64,000 nucleotides of DNA from Phytobacter diazotrophicus (GCA_004346725.1 SMDE01000004.1:361738-425737); one strand, 5' to 3'. Shown: positions 39,763 to 50,200, numbered from the stretch's first letter. A program made the numbers and translations. The notes: generated from the sequence alone by a model not told the origin.

Positions 39763-40567
39763 TCTTATGCGTGACGCGCTGTTGTCACGCTATTTCCCGC
39801 ATTATGCTCCCGTCGAAGGCCAGGATACTGGCCTGAGTGGCGGGAGCTGTCTTATCAGCAACGGTCATCATCGTCTGGTTTTACGTCAACAGCATCAGGC
39901 GACATCGTCACCCTTTCTGCGCCAGTATCGCGCGCTTAAACGATTACCGCGCCACATCGCGCCGCAACCGCAATTCTTCGCTAAAGGCTGGATGGCAATT
40001 GATTATATTCCTGGCGATGTACAAAGCAGTTTGCCGGATAGCCATAACCTTGCGGCCTTACTGTATGATCTGCATCGCTGTCCTCCCTTTGGCTGGCGTC
40101 TTAACCTGTTGCCTTTACTGGAAACGTACTGGCAGCAATGTTTGCCGTCGCGCCGTACGCTGTTCTGGCTGCAGCAATTAAAAGCACGCAGGCGCCAGGG
40201 AGAGCCGCTACCCTTGCGACTGGCTCCATTACATATGGATGTCCATGCGGGTAACCTGGTGCACAGCCAGGACGGGTTGCGGTTGATCGACTGGGAGTAT
40301 GCCGGTGACGGTGATATCTCGATGGAGCTGGCAGCTGTCTGGACCGGGAGTGAGCATCAGCGCCGTGAACTGGTGGCTGAATACGCACGCTGTGCCATGC
40401 TCGATGAAACGCAATTATGGCGCCAGGTCGTTCGCTGGCGTCCGTGGATAGCAATGCTGATGGCGGGCTGGTTTGAATGCCGTTTGCAGCAGACGGGCGA
40501 TCAACAATTTATAACGCTGGCCGATGATGCATGGCGCCAGTTAAAGATGAAAGGAAAAGAGAGGTGA
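39743..40567 (+). CDS. thiK: Thiamine kinase ThiK
   Basis: ThiK phosphorylates thiamine for salvage. With the GTG at 39743 the product is 274 residues, the E. coli length, starting (V)[15 protein letters not shown]; a CAGG ribosome site lies 5 bases upstream. It has the aminoglycoside-phosphotransferase fold with [11 protein letters not shown] (catalytic loop) and [11 protein letters not shown] (metal-binding aspartate). The frame runs 18 bases further back to an ATG at 39725, but nothing supports that start. Sequence conservation with K-12 is moderate outside the motifs. It overlaps lpoB. Confidence 0.9.
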   Translation: MRFSNNNLMRDALLSRYFPHYAPVEGQDTGLSGGSCLISNGHHRLVLRQQHQATSSPFLRQYRALKRLPRHIAPQPQFFAKGWMAIDYIPGDVQSSLPDSHNLAALLYDLHRCPPFGWRLNLLPLLETYWQQCLPSRRTLFWLQQLKARRRQGEPLPLRLAPLHMDVHAGNLVHSQDGLRLIDWEYAGDGDISMELAAVWTGSEHQRRELVAEYARCAMLDETQLWRQVVRWRPWIAMLMAGWFECRLQQTGDQQFITLADDAWRQLKMKGKER

Positions 40568-40569
40568 GT

Positions 40570-41595
40570 GTGGGTCCGGTCATGTTAGATGTGCAAGGCT
40601 ACGAACTGGATGCGGAAGAGCGCGAAATTCTGGCGCATCCGCTGGTGGGTGGCCTGATTCTGTTTACCCGCAATTATCACGATCCGGCGCAGTTGCGCGA
40701 ACTGGTCCGCCAGATCCGCGCCGCGTCGCATCATCGCCTGGTGGTCGCGGTCGATCAGGAAGGGGGGCGGGTCCAGCGTTTTCGTGAAGGATTTACCCAA
40801 CTGCCGGCAGCACAATCTTTTGCAGCATTGCTGGGAATGGAAGAGGGCGGCAGAGTGGCAGAAGAGGCGGGCTGGCTGATGGCAAGCGAGATGATTGCGA
40901 TGGATATCGACATCAGCTTCGCGCCCGTGCTTGATGTGGGCCATATCAGCGCGGCGATTGGCGAACGCTCTTACCATGAAGATCCGGCAAAAGCGCTCTC
41001 TATCGCAGGACGTTTCATTGATGGTATGCACAGCGCGGGCATGAAAACCACCGGTAAGCATTTTCCGGGACATGGTGCTGTGACGGCCGATTCACATAAA
41101 GAGACGCCGCGCGATCCGCGTGCTCAGGCGGAGATCCGCAGCAAAGATATGGCGGTATTCCGCACGTTGCTTGAACAGGGCAAGCTGGATGCGATTATGC
41201 CTGCGCACGTTATTTATACGGATGCGGATTCGCGCCCGGCCAGCGGTTCTCCCTACTGGCTGAAAACGGTGCTGCGTGGTGAACTCAATTTTGATGGCGT
41301 GATTTTTTCAGACGATTTATCGATGGAAGGCGCGGCGATCATGGGCAGCTATGCTGAGCGTGGACAGGCATCGCTGGATGCAGGTTGCGATATGATCCTG
41401 GTCTGTAATAATCGTAAGGGCGCAGTGAGTGTGTTGGATAACCTGTCGCCGATCAAAGCAGAGCGTGTTACGAAATTGTATCATAAAGGTTCATTTTCCC
41501 GTCAGGAATTGCTGAGTTCTGAACGCTGGAAGGCTGCCAACCGTGAACTGGAGCAACTCCATGCGCGTTGGCAGGAATACAAGTCGGCTCAGTGA
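40570..41595 (+). CDS. nagZ: Beta-N-acetylhexosaminidase NagZ
   Basis: NagZ releases N-acetylglucosamine from anhydro-muropeptides during wall recycling and so affects AmpC induction. From the GTG at 40570 the product is 341 residues, equal to E. coli. GAGG lies 5-6 bases before this GTG. Two further in-frame starts (ATG 40531, GTG 40564) lie inside or at the end of thiK. The glycoside hydrolase family 3 motifs are [14 protein letters not shown] (163-176), with the mobile catalytic loop, and the nucleophile aspartate 248 in [11 protein letters not shown]. It begins 2 bases after thiK. Confidence 0.96.
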   Translation: MGPVMLDVQGYELDAEEREILAHPLVGGLILFTRNYHDPAQLRELVRQIRAASHHRLVVAVDQEGGRVQRFREGFTQLPAAQSFAALLGMEEGGRVAEEAGWLMASEMIAMDIDISFAPVLDVGHISAAIGERSYHEDPAKALSIAGRFIDGMHSAGMKTTGKHFPGHGAVTADSHKETPRDPRAQAEIRSKDMAVFRTLLEQGKLDAIMPAHVIYTDADSRPASGSPYWLKTVLRGELNFDGVIFSDDLSMEGAAIMGSYAERGQASLDAGCDMILVCNNRKGAVSVLDNLSPIKAERVTKLYHKGSFSRQELLSSERWKAANRELEQLHARWQEYKSAQ

Positions 41596-41634
41596 ACCTT
41601 TGTAGGCGGGGTACTGGAGTAGGGTGAGGATACA

Positions 41635-42177
41635 ATGATCATCTATTTGCACGGTTTTGACTCAAACAGTCCTGGAAATCATGAGAAGGTGTTGCAGCTG
41701 CAATTTATCGATCCGGACGTCAGGTTGATCAGTTACAGCACGCGTCATCCGAAGCATGATATGCAGCATTTGTTAAAAGAGGTGGACAAAATGCTGCAGC
41801 TAAACGTGGATGAACGGCCGCTCATTTGCGGCGTGGGGCTGGGAGGATACTGGGCGGAGCGCATTGGTTTCCTGTGCGATATTCGGCAGGTTATGTTCAA
41901 CCCTAATTTGTTCCCGTTTGAGAACATGGAAGGCAAGATCGACCGGCCGGAAGAGTACCTCGACATTGCCACCAAGTGTGTGTCGAACTTTCGCGAGAAA
42001 AATCGCGATCGCTGTCTGGCTATCCTTTCTCGCCGTGATGAAGCGCTGGACAGCCAGCGTTCATCGGACGTTCTGCACCATTACTATGAAATTGTCTGGG
42101 ACGAAGAACAGACGCACAAGTTTAAAAATATCTCGCCGCACCTGCAGCGAATTAAAGCTTTTAAAACACTCGGTTAA
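41635..42177 (+). CDS. ycfP: YcfP, UPF0227 esterase-like protein
   Basis: YcfP is a 180-residue alpha/beta-hydrolase-like protein of the UPF0227 family, function unknown. The N terminus [18 protein letters not shown] holds the oxyanion-type HGF, and [14 protein letters not shown] lies where the nucleophile elbow would be. In that elbow the usual serine is replaced (GVGLGG), so classical esterase activity is doubtful. It follows nagZ after 39 bases and is closed by a terminator. Confidence 0.93.
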   Translation: MIIYLHGFDSNSPGNHEKVLQLQFIDPDVRLISYSTRHPKHDMQHLLKEVDKMLQLNVDERPLICGVGLGGYWAERIGFLCDIRQVMFNPNLFPFENMEGKIDRPEEYLDIATKCVSNFREKNRDRCLAILSRRDEALDSQRSSDVLHHYYEIVWDEEQTHKFKNISPHLQRIKAFKTLG

Positions 42178-42184
42178 TCCCCTC

Positions 42185-42211
42185 AGCCCGACACTCGTCG
42201 GGCTTTGTTTT
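42185..42211 (+). terminator. Rho-independent terminator after ycfP
   Basis: Stem AGCCCGAC/GTCGGGCT with the 4-base loop ACTC, followed by TTGTTTT. Confidence 0.85.
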
Positions 42212-42298
42212 GCTGCCTTTGCCCCCATGTTTTAGCGCACGTTTTCGCCCGGTTTGTTTCATAGCAACTACACTTGTTCATCTTTTAGGCATCAAAAC

Positions 42299-42312
42299 TT
42301 GATGCATATCAA
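42299..42312. promoter_or_regulatory. FNR box upstream of ndh
   Basis: TTGATGCATATCAA is a perfect match to the FNR consensus TTGAT-N4-ATCAA. It lies 137 bases before the ndh start codon. FNR is known to repress ndh in E. coli under anaerobic conditions from sites in this region. Confidence 0.85.
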
Positions 42313-42448
42313 TTTTGGTATGACCAATGCACCGTTCATGTTATTCTCACTGACATCATTTGGTTTTCATGATGTAACTTGTTGTTAATTAAGAGTTATA
42401 TTTATAACCTTTAATTAACAATTGGTTAATAATTTTGAGGGGGTCACG

Positions 42449-43753
42449 TTGACTACACCATTGAAGAAAATTGTGATTGTTGGCGGTGGTGCTGGCGGGC
42501 TTGAACTGGCGACACAGTTGGGTAAAAAATTGGGCCGCGGTAAAAAAGCGAAGGTTACGCTGGTGGATCGCAACCACAGCCACCTGTGGAAACCGCTGTT
42601 GCACGAAGTGGCAACAGGGTCGCTGGATGAAGGCGTTGATGCGCTGAGCTACCTGGCGCATGCGCGTAATCACCATTTCCAGTTCCAGTTGGGCTCGGTG
42701 GTTGATATCAATCGCGAAGCGAAGACCATCACTCTGGCAGAGTTGCGTGACGAGAAAGGCGAACTGCTGGTGCCTGAACGTAAGCTGGCGTACGACACGC
42801 TGGTAATGGCGTTAGGCAGTACTTCGAATGACTTCAACACCCCTGGCGTGAAAGAGCACTGCATTTTCCTCGATAACCCGCATCAGGCACGCCGTTTCCA
42901 CCAGGAGATGCTGAACCTGTTCCTGAAATACTCTGCCAGCCTCGGGGCAAACGGCAAAGTGAACATCGCTATCGTCGGTGGTGGTGCAACGGGAGTAGAG
43001 CTTTCTGCCGAATTACATAACGCGGTAAAACAGTTACATAGCTATGGCTATAAAGGTCTGACCAATGAAGCGCTGAACGTGACGCTGGTGGAAGCGGGTG
43101 AGCGTATTTTGCCTGCGTTGCCGCCGCGTATTTCCGGAGCTGCGCACAATGAGCTGACCAAAATGGGCGTGCGTGTTTTGACTAAAACTATGGTTACCAG
43201 CGCCGATGAAGGCGGTCTTCATACTAAAGACGGTGAATACATCAAAGCCGACCTGATGGTTTGGGCGGCGGGTATCAAAGCGCCGGACTTTATGAAAGAG
43301 ATAGGCGGCCTGGAAACGAACCGTATTAACCAGTTAGTCGTTGAGCCGACACTGCAAACTACCCGTGATACGGACATTTATGCCATTGGCGACTGTGCTT
43401 CATGCGCGCGTCCGGAAGGGGGTTTTGTGCCACCGCGCGCTCAGGCTGCGCACCAGATGGCCAGCCTCGCGCTGCACAACATCCTGGCGCAAATGAAAGG
43501 TAAACCGACGAAGTCCTATGTCTATAAAGATCACGGTTCGTTGGTTTCACTTTCCAACTTCTCGACCGTGGGGAGCCTGATGGGTAACCTGATGCGTGGG
43601 TCCATGATGATTGAAGGGCGTATTGCACGCTTTGTTTATATCTCACTGTACCGCATGCATCAGATTGCGCTGCATGGTTACTTCAAGACGGGGTTAATGA
43701 TGCTGGTCGGCAGCATTAACCGTGTGATCCGTCCCCGCCTGAAATTGCATTAA
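42449..43753 (+). CDS. ndh: NADH:quinone oxidoreductase II
   Basis: Ndh is the single-subunit, non-proton-pumping NADH dehydrogenase on the inner face of the membrane. The start is the TTG at 42449, behind TGAGGGGG, giving 434 residues and the standard N terminus [20 protein letters not shown]. The first glycine motif binds FAD, the second ([18 protein letters not shown]) binds NADH, and [11 protein letters not shown] is the FAD-contacting motif. The C-terminal amphipathic part includes [19 protein letters not shown]. The same TTG start is used in E. coli. A perfect FNR box lies upstream. Confidence 0.97.
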   Translation: MTTPLKKIVIVGGGAGGLELATQLGKKLGRGKKAKVTLVDRNHSHLWKPLLHEVATGSLDEGVDALSYLAHARNHHFQFQLGSVVDINREAKTITLAELRDEKGELLVPERKLAYDTLVMALGSTSNDFNTPGVKEHCIFLDNPHQARRFHQEMLNLFLKYSASLGANGKVNIAIVGGGATGVELSAELHNAVKQLHSYGYKGLTNEALNVTLVEAGERILPALPPRISGAAHNELTKMGVRVLTKTMVTSADEGGLHTKDGEYIKADLMVWAAGIKAPDFMKEIGGLETNRINQLVVEPTLQTTRDTDIYAIGDCASCARPEGGFVPPRAQAAHQMASLALHNILAQMKGKPTKSYVYKDHGSLVSLSNFSTVGSLMGNLMRGSMMIEGRIARFVYISLYRMHQIALHGYFKTGLMMLVGSINRVIRPRLKLH

Positions 43754-43948
43754 TTTGCCTGACTGCTCTCCTGCATAGCGTTGCAGGGGAGCAGTACATC
43801 CTTCTGTCATACAGTCAGTATATGCTCGGATAACTCCGAATCATGCTGGATTCTCCCTAATCTCTCCTTTTTTCCTCTCATTCCGATTGGCTTCGTACAC
43901 TCCCAAGTTGCAAAATTGTTACGAATAGCAAACCAGGGAGGAAATCCT

Positions 43949-44488
43949 GTGAATAAATCAATGTTAGCGGGTATCGGTATTGGCGTGGCCGCTGCTCTGG
44001 GTGTCGCAGCGGTTGCAAGTATGAATGTCTTCAATCGCGGGCCGCAGTATGCGCAGGTGGTTTCCGCCACGCCAATCAAAGAATCCATCAAAACACCGCG
44101 TCAGGAGTGTCGTAATGTCACGATGACGCATCGTCGTCCGGTGCAGGATGAAAATCGCCTGACCGGTTCTGTACTGGGTGCTGTTGCCGGTGGGGTTATC
44201 GGTCATCAGTTCGGCGGGGGGCGTGGTCGCGATGTCGCCACGGTCGTCGGCGCGCTGGGTGGTGGCTACGCCGGGAACCAGGTCCAGGGCGAGATGCAGG
44301 CAAGAGATACATACACCACTACTGAGCAACGTTGTAAAACGGTGTATGACAAATCGGAAAAAATGCTGGGGTATGACGTCACTTACAAAATTGGCGACCA
44401 GCAAGGGAAGATCCGCATGGATAAAGACCCTGGAACCCAGATCCCACTGGATGACAACGGTCAGCTTATTTTGAATAACAAAGCCTAA
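43949..44488 (+). CDS. ycfJ: YcfJ, glycine-zipper (2TM) protein
   Basis: YcfJ is a predicted envelope protein of 179 residues with an N-terminal membrane segment (MLAGIGIGVAAALGVAAVAS) and a glycine-zipper region GSVLGAVAGGVIGHQFGGGRG followed by GALGGGYAGNQVQG. The start is GTG behind the strong AGGGAGG site; the open frame runs upstream to 43781, but that part is not in the family. Cysteine-containing segments RQECRNV and TEQRCKTVYD flank the zipper. The function is not known. A strong terminator follows. Confidence 0.92.
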   Translation: MNKSMLAGIGIGVAAALGVAAVASMNVFNRGPQYAQVVSATPIKESIKTPRQECRNVTMTHRRPVQDENRLTGSVLGAVAGGVIGHQFGGGRGRDVATVVGALGGGYAGNQVQGEMQARDTYTTTEQRCKTVYDKSEKMLGYDVTYKIGDQQGKIRMDKDPGTQIPLDDNGQLILNNKA

Positions 44489-44509
44489 AATAGCAGTACT
44501 GTACCCATT

Positions 44510-44544
44510 GGCTCCTCAATTGCTCAGGCTGAGGAGCCTTTTTT
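44510..44544 (+). terminator. Rho-independent terminator after ycfJ
   Basis: Stem GGCTCCTCA/TGAGGAGCC with an 11-base loop, then TTTTTT. Confidence 0.9.
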
Positions 44545-44557
44545 ACAGGCCGAAGAT

Positions 44558-44713
44558 TCAGATAAGGTCGTGCTGGCGATAGAGCAGAAAGCCGGTAATG
44601 ACCACAGAGATAAATGCGAATAAAACCGAACCACCACATACAACCCAGAGCCCGAATAACAATGTTATTACTATTAGCACTTTAAGTAATGGTAATAGCA
44701 AAATCATTTCCAT
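44558..44713 (-). CDS. Small membrane protein of unknown function (51 residues)
   Basis: A short frame on the minus strand encodes MEMILLLPLLKVLIVITLLF and then a second hydrophobic stretch, ending RQHDLI. Two membrane helices are likely (about 4-22 and 25-44). AAGGAAA precedes it. The distance favours the second ATG (44707, 49 residues), though the first (44713) is also possible. It lies between ycfJ (convergent) and comR (same strand), where I know of no K-12 gene. Hydrophobic coherence and the ribosome site are the only support; I do not recognise the family. Confidence 0.6.
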   Translation of the reverse strand: MEMILLLPLLKVLIVITLLFGLWVVCGGSVLFAFISVVITGFLLYRQHDLI

Positions 44714-44898
44714 TTTCCTTCTGAATGTGAATAGTCAGCCAAAGTACATAAATTCCGTATATACAATAAGATAGCGTAGGGTTAGAACAATAAATTCGCT
44801 TATGTCGTCATCCTGACGTTTATGGTTCTTTTACGACTAATGGTTAGCAGCGAAATAATTCCTGTTTAATATTAGCAAAGCGGCAAAAACGACATGCT

Positions 44899-44929
44899 GT
44901 TTTCACCTATTAATATAATAGGTGAAAAC
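44899..44929. repeat. Perfect 14-bp palindrome downstream of comR
   Basis: GTTTTCACCTATTA-ATA-TAATAGGTGAAAAC: two perfect 14-bp arms with a 3-base centre, AT-rich, ending 25 bases beyond the comR stop and lying about 190 bases upstream of the small membrane ORF. It has no T run. It could be an operator, a processed hairpin or the remains of a mobile element end. Confidence 0.7.
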
Positions 44930-44954
44930 GATAATTATTGCTAAGGAGGGCAAA

Positions 44955-45587
44955 TCAGGATGTGGTCAACTGGGGCCATAAACGCAGAGTCGTCGCGGAA
45001 ATTTGCAGCAATTTCTCACAACTTGCTCCTTCACGGGCGCTGATAGACATGCCCTGCAGCACACAGCTTAAAAACTGCGCCAGTTCCTGAACGTCCGCGT
45101 GAGCGGGGATTTCCCCCCTTTGCTGACGTTGTAGCAAAAACTTGAGCAACAGTTGTTCCTGCTGCGCATGGCGTGACTTAATGGTCTGCGCAATTGCCTG
45201 CGAAGAGGCGGCCAGCGTCGCGGAGGTGTTGATCAGAAAACAGCCCGCCGGGGTTTCAGTGCTGGTAAAGCAGTGTGCCACCGCCGTGAAGTAATCTTTT
45301 AACGCCTGCCCCAGCGGTTTATCGTCGCATAACAACTGGGCTTCATGTTTTGCTGCAAAAAGCGAGATGTAGCGATCCAGCACTGCGCGGAACAGGCCTT
45401 CTTTATTCGTAAATTCCGCATACAGCGTCGGTGCTTTCGCGCCCGTTGCCTCTACGAGATCTGATAATGACGTGGCTTCGTAGCCATGCTGCCAGAATAA
45501 TGCCATGGCCTTATCAAGCGCCACTTCCCTGTCGAACACTTTCGGACGGCCACGGCTTTTTTTCATACAAGTGACTTCACTGGTCAT
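44955..45587 (-). CDS. comR: TetR-family copper-responsive repressor ComR
   Basis: ComR represses the neighbouring bhsA (comC) gene and is released by copper. With the ATG at 45587 it has 210 residues, the E. coli length; the frame extends upstream to 45659, and an ATG at 45566 (MKKSRGRP) is also possible. The TetR helix-turn-helix is clear: RGRPKVFDREVALDKAMALF, then GYEATSLSDLVEATGAKAPT and LYAEFTNKEGLF. The C-terminal ligand domain holds cysteines (CFTS, AGCFLIN, GASCEKL) that could sense metal. It is divergent from bhsA. Confidence 0.93.
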   Translation of the reverse strand: MTSEVTCMKKSRGRPKVFDREVALDKAMALFWQHGYEATSLSDLVEATGAKAPTLYAEFTNKEGLFRAVLDRYISLFAAKHEAQLLCDDKPLGQALKDYFTAVAHCFTSTETPAGCFLINTSATLAASSQAIAQTIKSRHAQQEQLLLKFLLQRQQRGEIPAHADVQELAQFLSCVLQGMSISAREGASCEKLLQISATTLRLWPQLTTS

Positions 45588-45741
45588 AGTGCCGTTCAAC
45601 CTTTGTTGGTTTGTTGAACAATCATTATAAAAATAAATGCTGTCAGACACCAGAGGCAAAATAGCACAAATTAATAAATTCTATCTATATGATAAATATG
45701 GATTTGTTAATTTAATTAACGTTCGTTATTAAAATGCATTG

Positions 45742-45763
45742 ACGAGTGACATAGATCACACTT
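45742..45763. promoter_or_regulatory. CRP-like site in the comR-bhsA intergenic region
   Basis: GTGA-CATAGA-TCAC (core 45746-45759) fits the CRP half-sites TGTGA-N6-TCACA closely. It lies about 80 bases before the bhsA ATG in an AT-rich region. A ComR operator is expected nearby but I cannot pick one out with confidence. Confidence 0.45.
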
Positions 45764-45831
45764 ATGATTTGTCTATCGATCGTTAAGTAAATGCTTACGA
45801 CGCTACTTTCATCTGCTACAGGAACAAAATC

Positions 45832-46089
45832 ATGAAAAACGTTAAAACTCTGATCGCCGCTGCCGTACTGAGCTCACTCTCTTTTGCAAGCTTCGCTGCC
45901 GTTGAAGTTCAAAACGCACCGACAGGCCAACAGGAAGTCGCTGTTATTGGTGCTTCTGCGGGTGCTAACCTCTCTTCTGTTGAAGATCAACTGGCACAAA
46001 AAGCCGATGAGATGGGTGCAAAATCTTTCCGTATCACCTCTGTGACCGGTTCCGATACTCTGCACGGCACCGCAGTACTGTACAAATAA
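45832..46089 (+). CDS. bhsA: Multiple stress resistance protein BhsA
   Basis: BhsA is a small outer membrane or periplasmic protein of the DUF1471 (YhcN) family that affects biofilm, stress resistance and copper permeability. The 85-residue precursor has a signal peptide (MKNVKTLIAAAVLSSLSFAS, cut near FAA) and the DUF1471 fold ending SFRITSVTGSDTLHGTAVLY. It is divergent from its repressor gene comR and is followed by a bidirectional terminator. Confidence 0.96.
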   Translation: MKNVKTLIAAAVLSSLSFASFAAVEVQNAPTGQQEVAVIGASAGANLSSVEDQLAQKADEMGAKSFRITSVTGSDTLHGTAVLYK

Positions 46090-46114
46090 GTTAAGCCACT
46101 GAATTAACCCTCAT

Positions 46115-46146
46115 AAAAAAGCCTCGCAATTGCGAGGCTTTTTTTT
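46115..46146. terminator. Bidirectional terminator between bhsA and ldtC
   Basis: AAAAAA, the 18-base palindrome GCCTCGCAATTGCGAGGC, then a run of eight T residues. It serves both bhsA and the converging ldtC. Confidence 0.92.
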
Positions 46147-46158
46147 GCTCTACGGAAA

Positions 46159-47118
46159 TTAAAGGGATTGTTGTAGCACGCTGTCATGGAGAGTGACATC
46201 CACCGGCATGCCAGAGCGCACTTCCATTGCGCGTTCAAACACATCGCTTGCGCTTTGTGGCGAATCTTTGAAAGTCTGCATAGTGGCATTAAGCACAATC
46301 GGCAATGTCTTCGGGTCGTCGTCGATGGATTTTGACAGCGGTTGATGCACTTCCACCAGGCGTGTGCCGTCAGGTTCAACCGAGGCTTTTATCGGCGTGT
46401 TGATAATATTCACGCGCGTACCGGGTTTGATAACGCTAAACAATGTGGCGATGTCGTTATCACGCAGACGAATACATCCGGAGCTGACGCGCATGCCAAT
46501 GCCAAAATCAGCGTTGGTCCCATGAATGAGGTAGACACCACCGTACGCAGCAAGGCGAATGGCATGGTGGCCCATCGGGTTTTCCGGCCCGGCCGGAACG
46601 ACTGCCGGTAAATCTATTCCCTGGGCTTTATAACGTGCGCGAATGTTGGCCGTTGGTGTCCAGGTAGGATTAGCCCGTTTATCAGAAACGGTTGTCACCA
46701 TGGTAGGCGTTAAGGTATCTCCACCCAGTTGCCCTATTCCGATAGGGTAGACGGTCACTTCGTTTTTACCCGGCGGATAATAATAGAGACGTAGCTCGGC
46801 CAGATTGATGACGATACCTTCTCGCGGCACGTCGGGTAAGAGTGTCTGTAACGGGATAGTCAGTACATTACCTGCGCGAGGAACATACGGATCGACGCCA
46901 GGGTTCGCCTGCAACAGGGCCAGGAAACCGACATTGTACTTTTTGGCAATCGCCTCCAGCGAACCGCCATCATTTTCTACCACGTGATACCGGTTTTCCC
47001 CGACCACCCGGCTACCGGTGGGGGGTAAAGGCCAGGTATTCGCCTTCGCGGGTAAAACGAGCGTGGCGGCGAGGAAAACCGCCCAGAGGACAAAACGGGA
47101 ATTATTAATCATTACCAT
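46159..47118 (-). CDS. ldtC: L,D-transpeptidase LdtC (YcfS)
   Basis: LdtC links the Braun lipoprotein Lpp to peptidoglycan. The 319-residue precursor has a signal peptide ending near LPAKA. A LysM-type segment covers about 43-88 (HVVENDGGSLEAIAKKYNVG). The YkuD catalytic domain contains histidine 199 (IHGTNADFG) and the nucleophile cysteine 215 in SSGCIRLRD. A second in-frame ATG two codons later is equally possible as start. Expression near copper-responsive comR/bhsA is the same as in E. coli. Confidence 0.95.
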   Translation of the reverse strand: MVMINNSRFVLWAVFLAATLVLPAKANTWPLPPTGSRVVGENRYHVVENDGGSLEAIAKKYNVGFLALLQANPGVDPYVPRAGNVLTIPLQTLLPDVPREGIVINLAELRLYYYPPGKNEVTVYPIGIGQLGGDTLTPTMVTTVSDKRANPTWTPTANIRARYKAQGIDLPAVVPAGPENPMGHHAIRLAAYGGVYLIHGTNADFGIGMRVSSGCIRLRDNDIATLFSVIKPGTRVNIINTPIKASVEPDGTRLVEVHQPLSKSIDDDPKTLPIVLNATMQTFKDSPQSASDVFERAMEVRSGMPVDVTLHDSVLQQSL

Positions 47119-47262
47119 AATCCATGTAATTGATAAGGTTATTTGCAGACACAGGTAATGAAATTATGGTGGGAAGGAATGTCGGGAAGTCCTGGAAGAG
47201 TGCAAAGTGTTTGTAAATATTTCAAAAAAACGGGCCAGTGGTGATAACTGGCCCGCGGAACA

Positions 47263-50200
47263 CTATGCCATCGCGTTTTCTTCAAGCTGCTGCATGAAGT
47301 TGCGTACCCACTCCATGCGGGTTTTGCGTTCCGTCAGCTCCTGGAAGAACTTCAGGCGTGTCGGGCCATCGAGGCGGAAATGTTTAGGCTGCTTTTGCAG
47401 CAGGCCGATAAGCCATGCGGGATTGACATGGTTTTTTTCATTGAACTCAATCGTGCCGCCTTTTTCATTCCCTTCGAGCTTACGAATCCCCAATTTCTGG
47501 GCCTGTTGACGCAGCCGCGCAATATCAAGCAGGTTTCGCGCGGCGTCAGGCAGCAGACCAAAACGGTCGATCAGTTCCACTTTAATCTCATCGAGCTCAT
47601 TTTCACTCTTCGCACTGGCAATGCGCTTGTAGAAAGAGAGACGAGTATTAACGTCGGGAATAAAATCATCCGGCAGCAGGGAAGGCATGCGCAGTTCGAC
47701 TTCTGTTTGCTGGCTGGTGAGATCTTCAAGCGAGGGTTCTCGCCCGGCTTTGAGCGCATCGACCGCATTTTCCAGCAGCTCCATGTACAGTGAAAAGCCG
47801 ATGGTCTCCATTGAACCGCTCTGATCTTCGCCCAACAGTTCGCCAGCCCCGCGGATTTCCAGATCGTGGGTCGCCAACGCGAAACCCGCCCCTAAATCTT
47901 CCAGCGAGGCAATCGCTTCGAGACGCTTTTGCGCATCGGTGGTCATCGCTTTTGGATGCGGCGTCAGTAGCCAGGCATAGGCCTGATGGTGCGAACGTCC
48001 CACGCGGCCACGTAACTGGTGGAGCTGCGCCAGGCCAAAGTGATCGGCACGTTCAATAATGATTGTGTTCGCGGTAGGAATATCGATCCCGGTCTCGATT
48101 ATCGTGGTACATACCAGCACATTAAAACGCTGGTGGTGGAAATCATTCATTACCCGTTCCAGTTCGCGCTCACGCATCTGCCCGTGTCCGATGGCGATGC
48201 GCGCTTCCGGAACCAGTTCCGCCAGTCTGTCGGCGGCTTTCTGAATATTTTCGACATCGTTATAAAGGTAGTAAACCTGCCCACCACGCAGGACTTCACG
48301 CAGTATTGCCTCGCGCACTACCAGACTGTCGTATTCGCGAACGAAGGTTTTCACTGCCAGGCGGCGCGCAGGCGGGGTGGCAATGATCGACAGATCGCGC
48401 ATACCGCTCATGGCCATATTGAGTGTACGCGGAATGGGTGTTGCGGTTAGCGTGAGGATATCTACGTCAGCACGCATCGCTTTAATCCGCTCTTTATGTC
48501 GCACGCCGAAGCGGTGTTCTTCATCGACGATCAGCAGCCCCAGATCTTTCCACTTCACATCGTTTTGCAGCAGCTTATGGGTGCCGATAAGAATATCAAT
48601 CTTGCCCTCAGCCGCCTGCTCCAGCACTTGTGTCTGTTCTTTCGCGCTACGAAAACGTGAGAGCATCTCCACCCGCACCGGCCAGTTGGCGAAGCGATCG
48701 CGGAAGTTGTCGAAATGCTGCTGGGCGAGCAGGGTGGTTGGCACCAACACCGCCACCTGCTTGTTGTTTTCGACGGCGAGGAAGGCGGCACGCATTGCCA
48801 CTTCGGTTTTACCGAAGCCGACATCGCCACACACCAGGCGGTCCATGGCCAGTGGCTGGCACATGTCACTTAACACCGCGTTAATGGCTTGCGCCTGGTC
48901 TGGCGTGGTTTCAAACGGGAAGCTGTCGCAGAAAAGCTGATATTGTTCGCGATCGTGTTTAAATGCAAAGCCGGACTTCGCGGCGCGTTGGGCATAGATA
49001 TCCAGCAACTCCGCCGCCACATCCCGGACTTTTTCTGCCGCTTTTTGCCGCGCGCGGGCCCATGCATCGCCGCCCAGTTTATGCAGCGGCGCGTTCTCCT
49101 CGGCACCCCCGGCATAGCGGCTAATCAGATGCAACGACGAGACCGGCACGTACAGTTTGGCATCCCCGGCATAGGTCAGCATCAGGTATTCGCCTTTTAT
49201 GCCGCCCGCTTCAAGCGTGGTCATTCCCGCATAGCGTCCAACCCCATGTTCCAGATGCACCACTGGCTGGCCAGGGTGCAGTTCAGCGAGGTTGCGGATC
49301 AGCGTATCGGGGTTAATCGTGCGGCGTGTATCCTGGCGACGGCGGGCAACGCGCTCGCCCAGCAGATCGCTTTCGCAAATCAGCGCCCGGTTACGTAGCG
49401 TGTCGATAAAGCCATGTTCTGCGGAGCCAATGATCAGATAGCGCCCTGTATCTTGCGCGTCATCCAGCCGGGTAATGCGCTTCGGCGCCACTTTGATGCG
49501 TGAGAGGAGTTCTCCCAGCGCTTCGCGACGCCCCTCGCTCTCAACCGAAAAGACGACCGGACCGGTAAAGGATTCGAGGAATTTGCGCAAATTATCCAGC
49601 GGCGACTTTTGCTGTGCCTGAACGGCCAGATCCGGCAACGTCCGGTAACCGAGGTTCACATTGGCGGTTTTGTCTGCCAGGCTTTCTGTTTTGAGCTGCA
49701 CGCGCGGCCAGCGCTTGAGTTCGCTGAACAGTTCATCAACCCGCAGCCACAGTAATTCCGGCGCCAGCAAAGGACGCATGGGGTCCACGCCACGGTTTTC
49801 GAAGCGCGCCTGGGTCTCCTGGCTAAAGCGCTCAGCGCTGTTTTCAAGATCCCCCGTGTTTACCAGTAGCGTATTGTCCGGCAAATAGCTAAACAACGAC
49901 GGCAAAGGCTCACTGAAAAACAGTGGCTGCCAGTATTCAATGCCGGTTGGCAAAGTGCCTTTGCTCACCTGTTGATAGATATGTTCGGCATCACGCTTGA
50001 CGTCGAACTTATCTCGCCACTGGCTGCGAAACAGTTCGATGGCGGTCTTATCCGTCGGGAATTCGTGAGCAGGCAGTAAATTGATGGCTTCGACCTCTTC
50101 CAGCGTACGCTGGCTGTCCGCATCGAACAGGCGAAGACTGTCAATTTCATCATCAAAGAAATCAAGGCGATAAGGTTGTGCGCTGCCCATCGGGAAGAGA

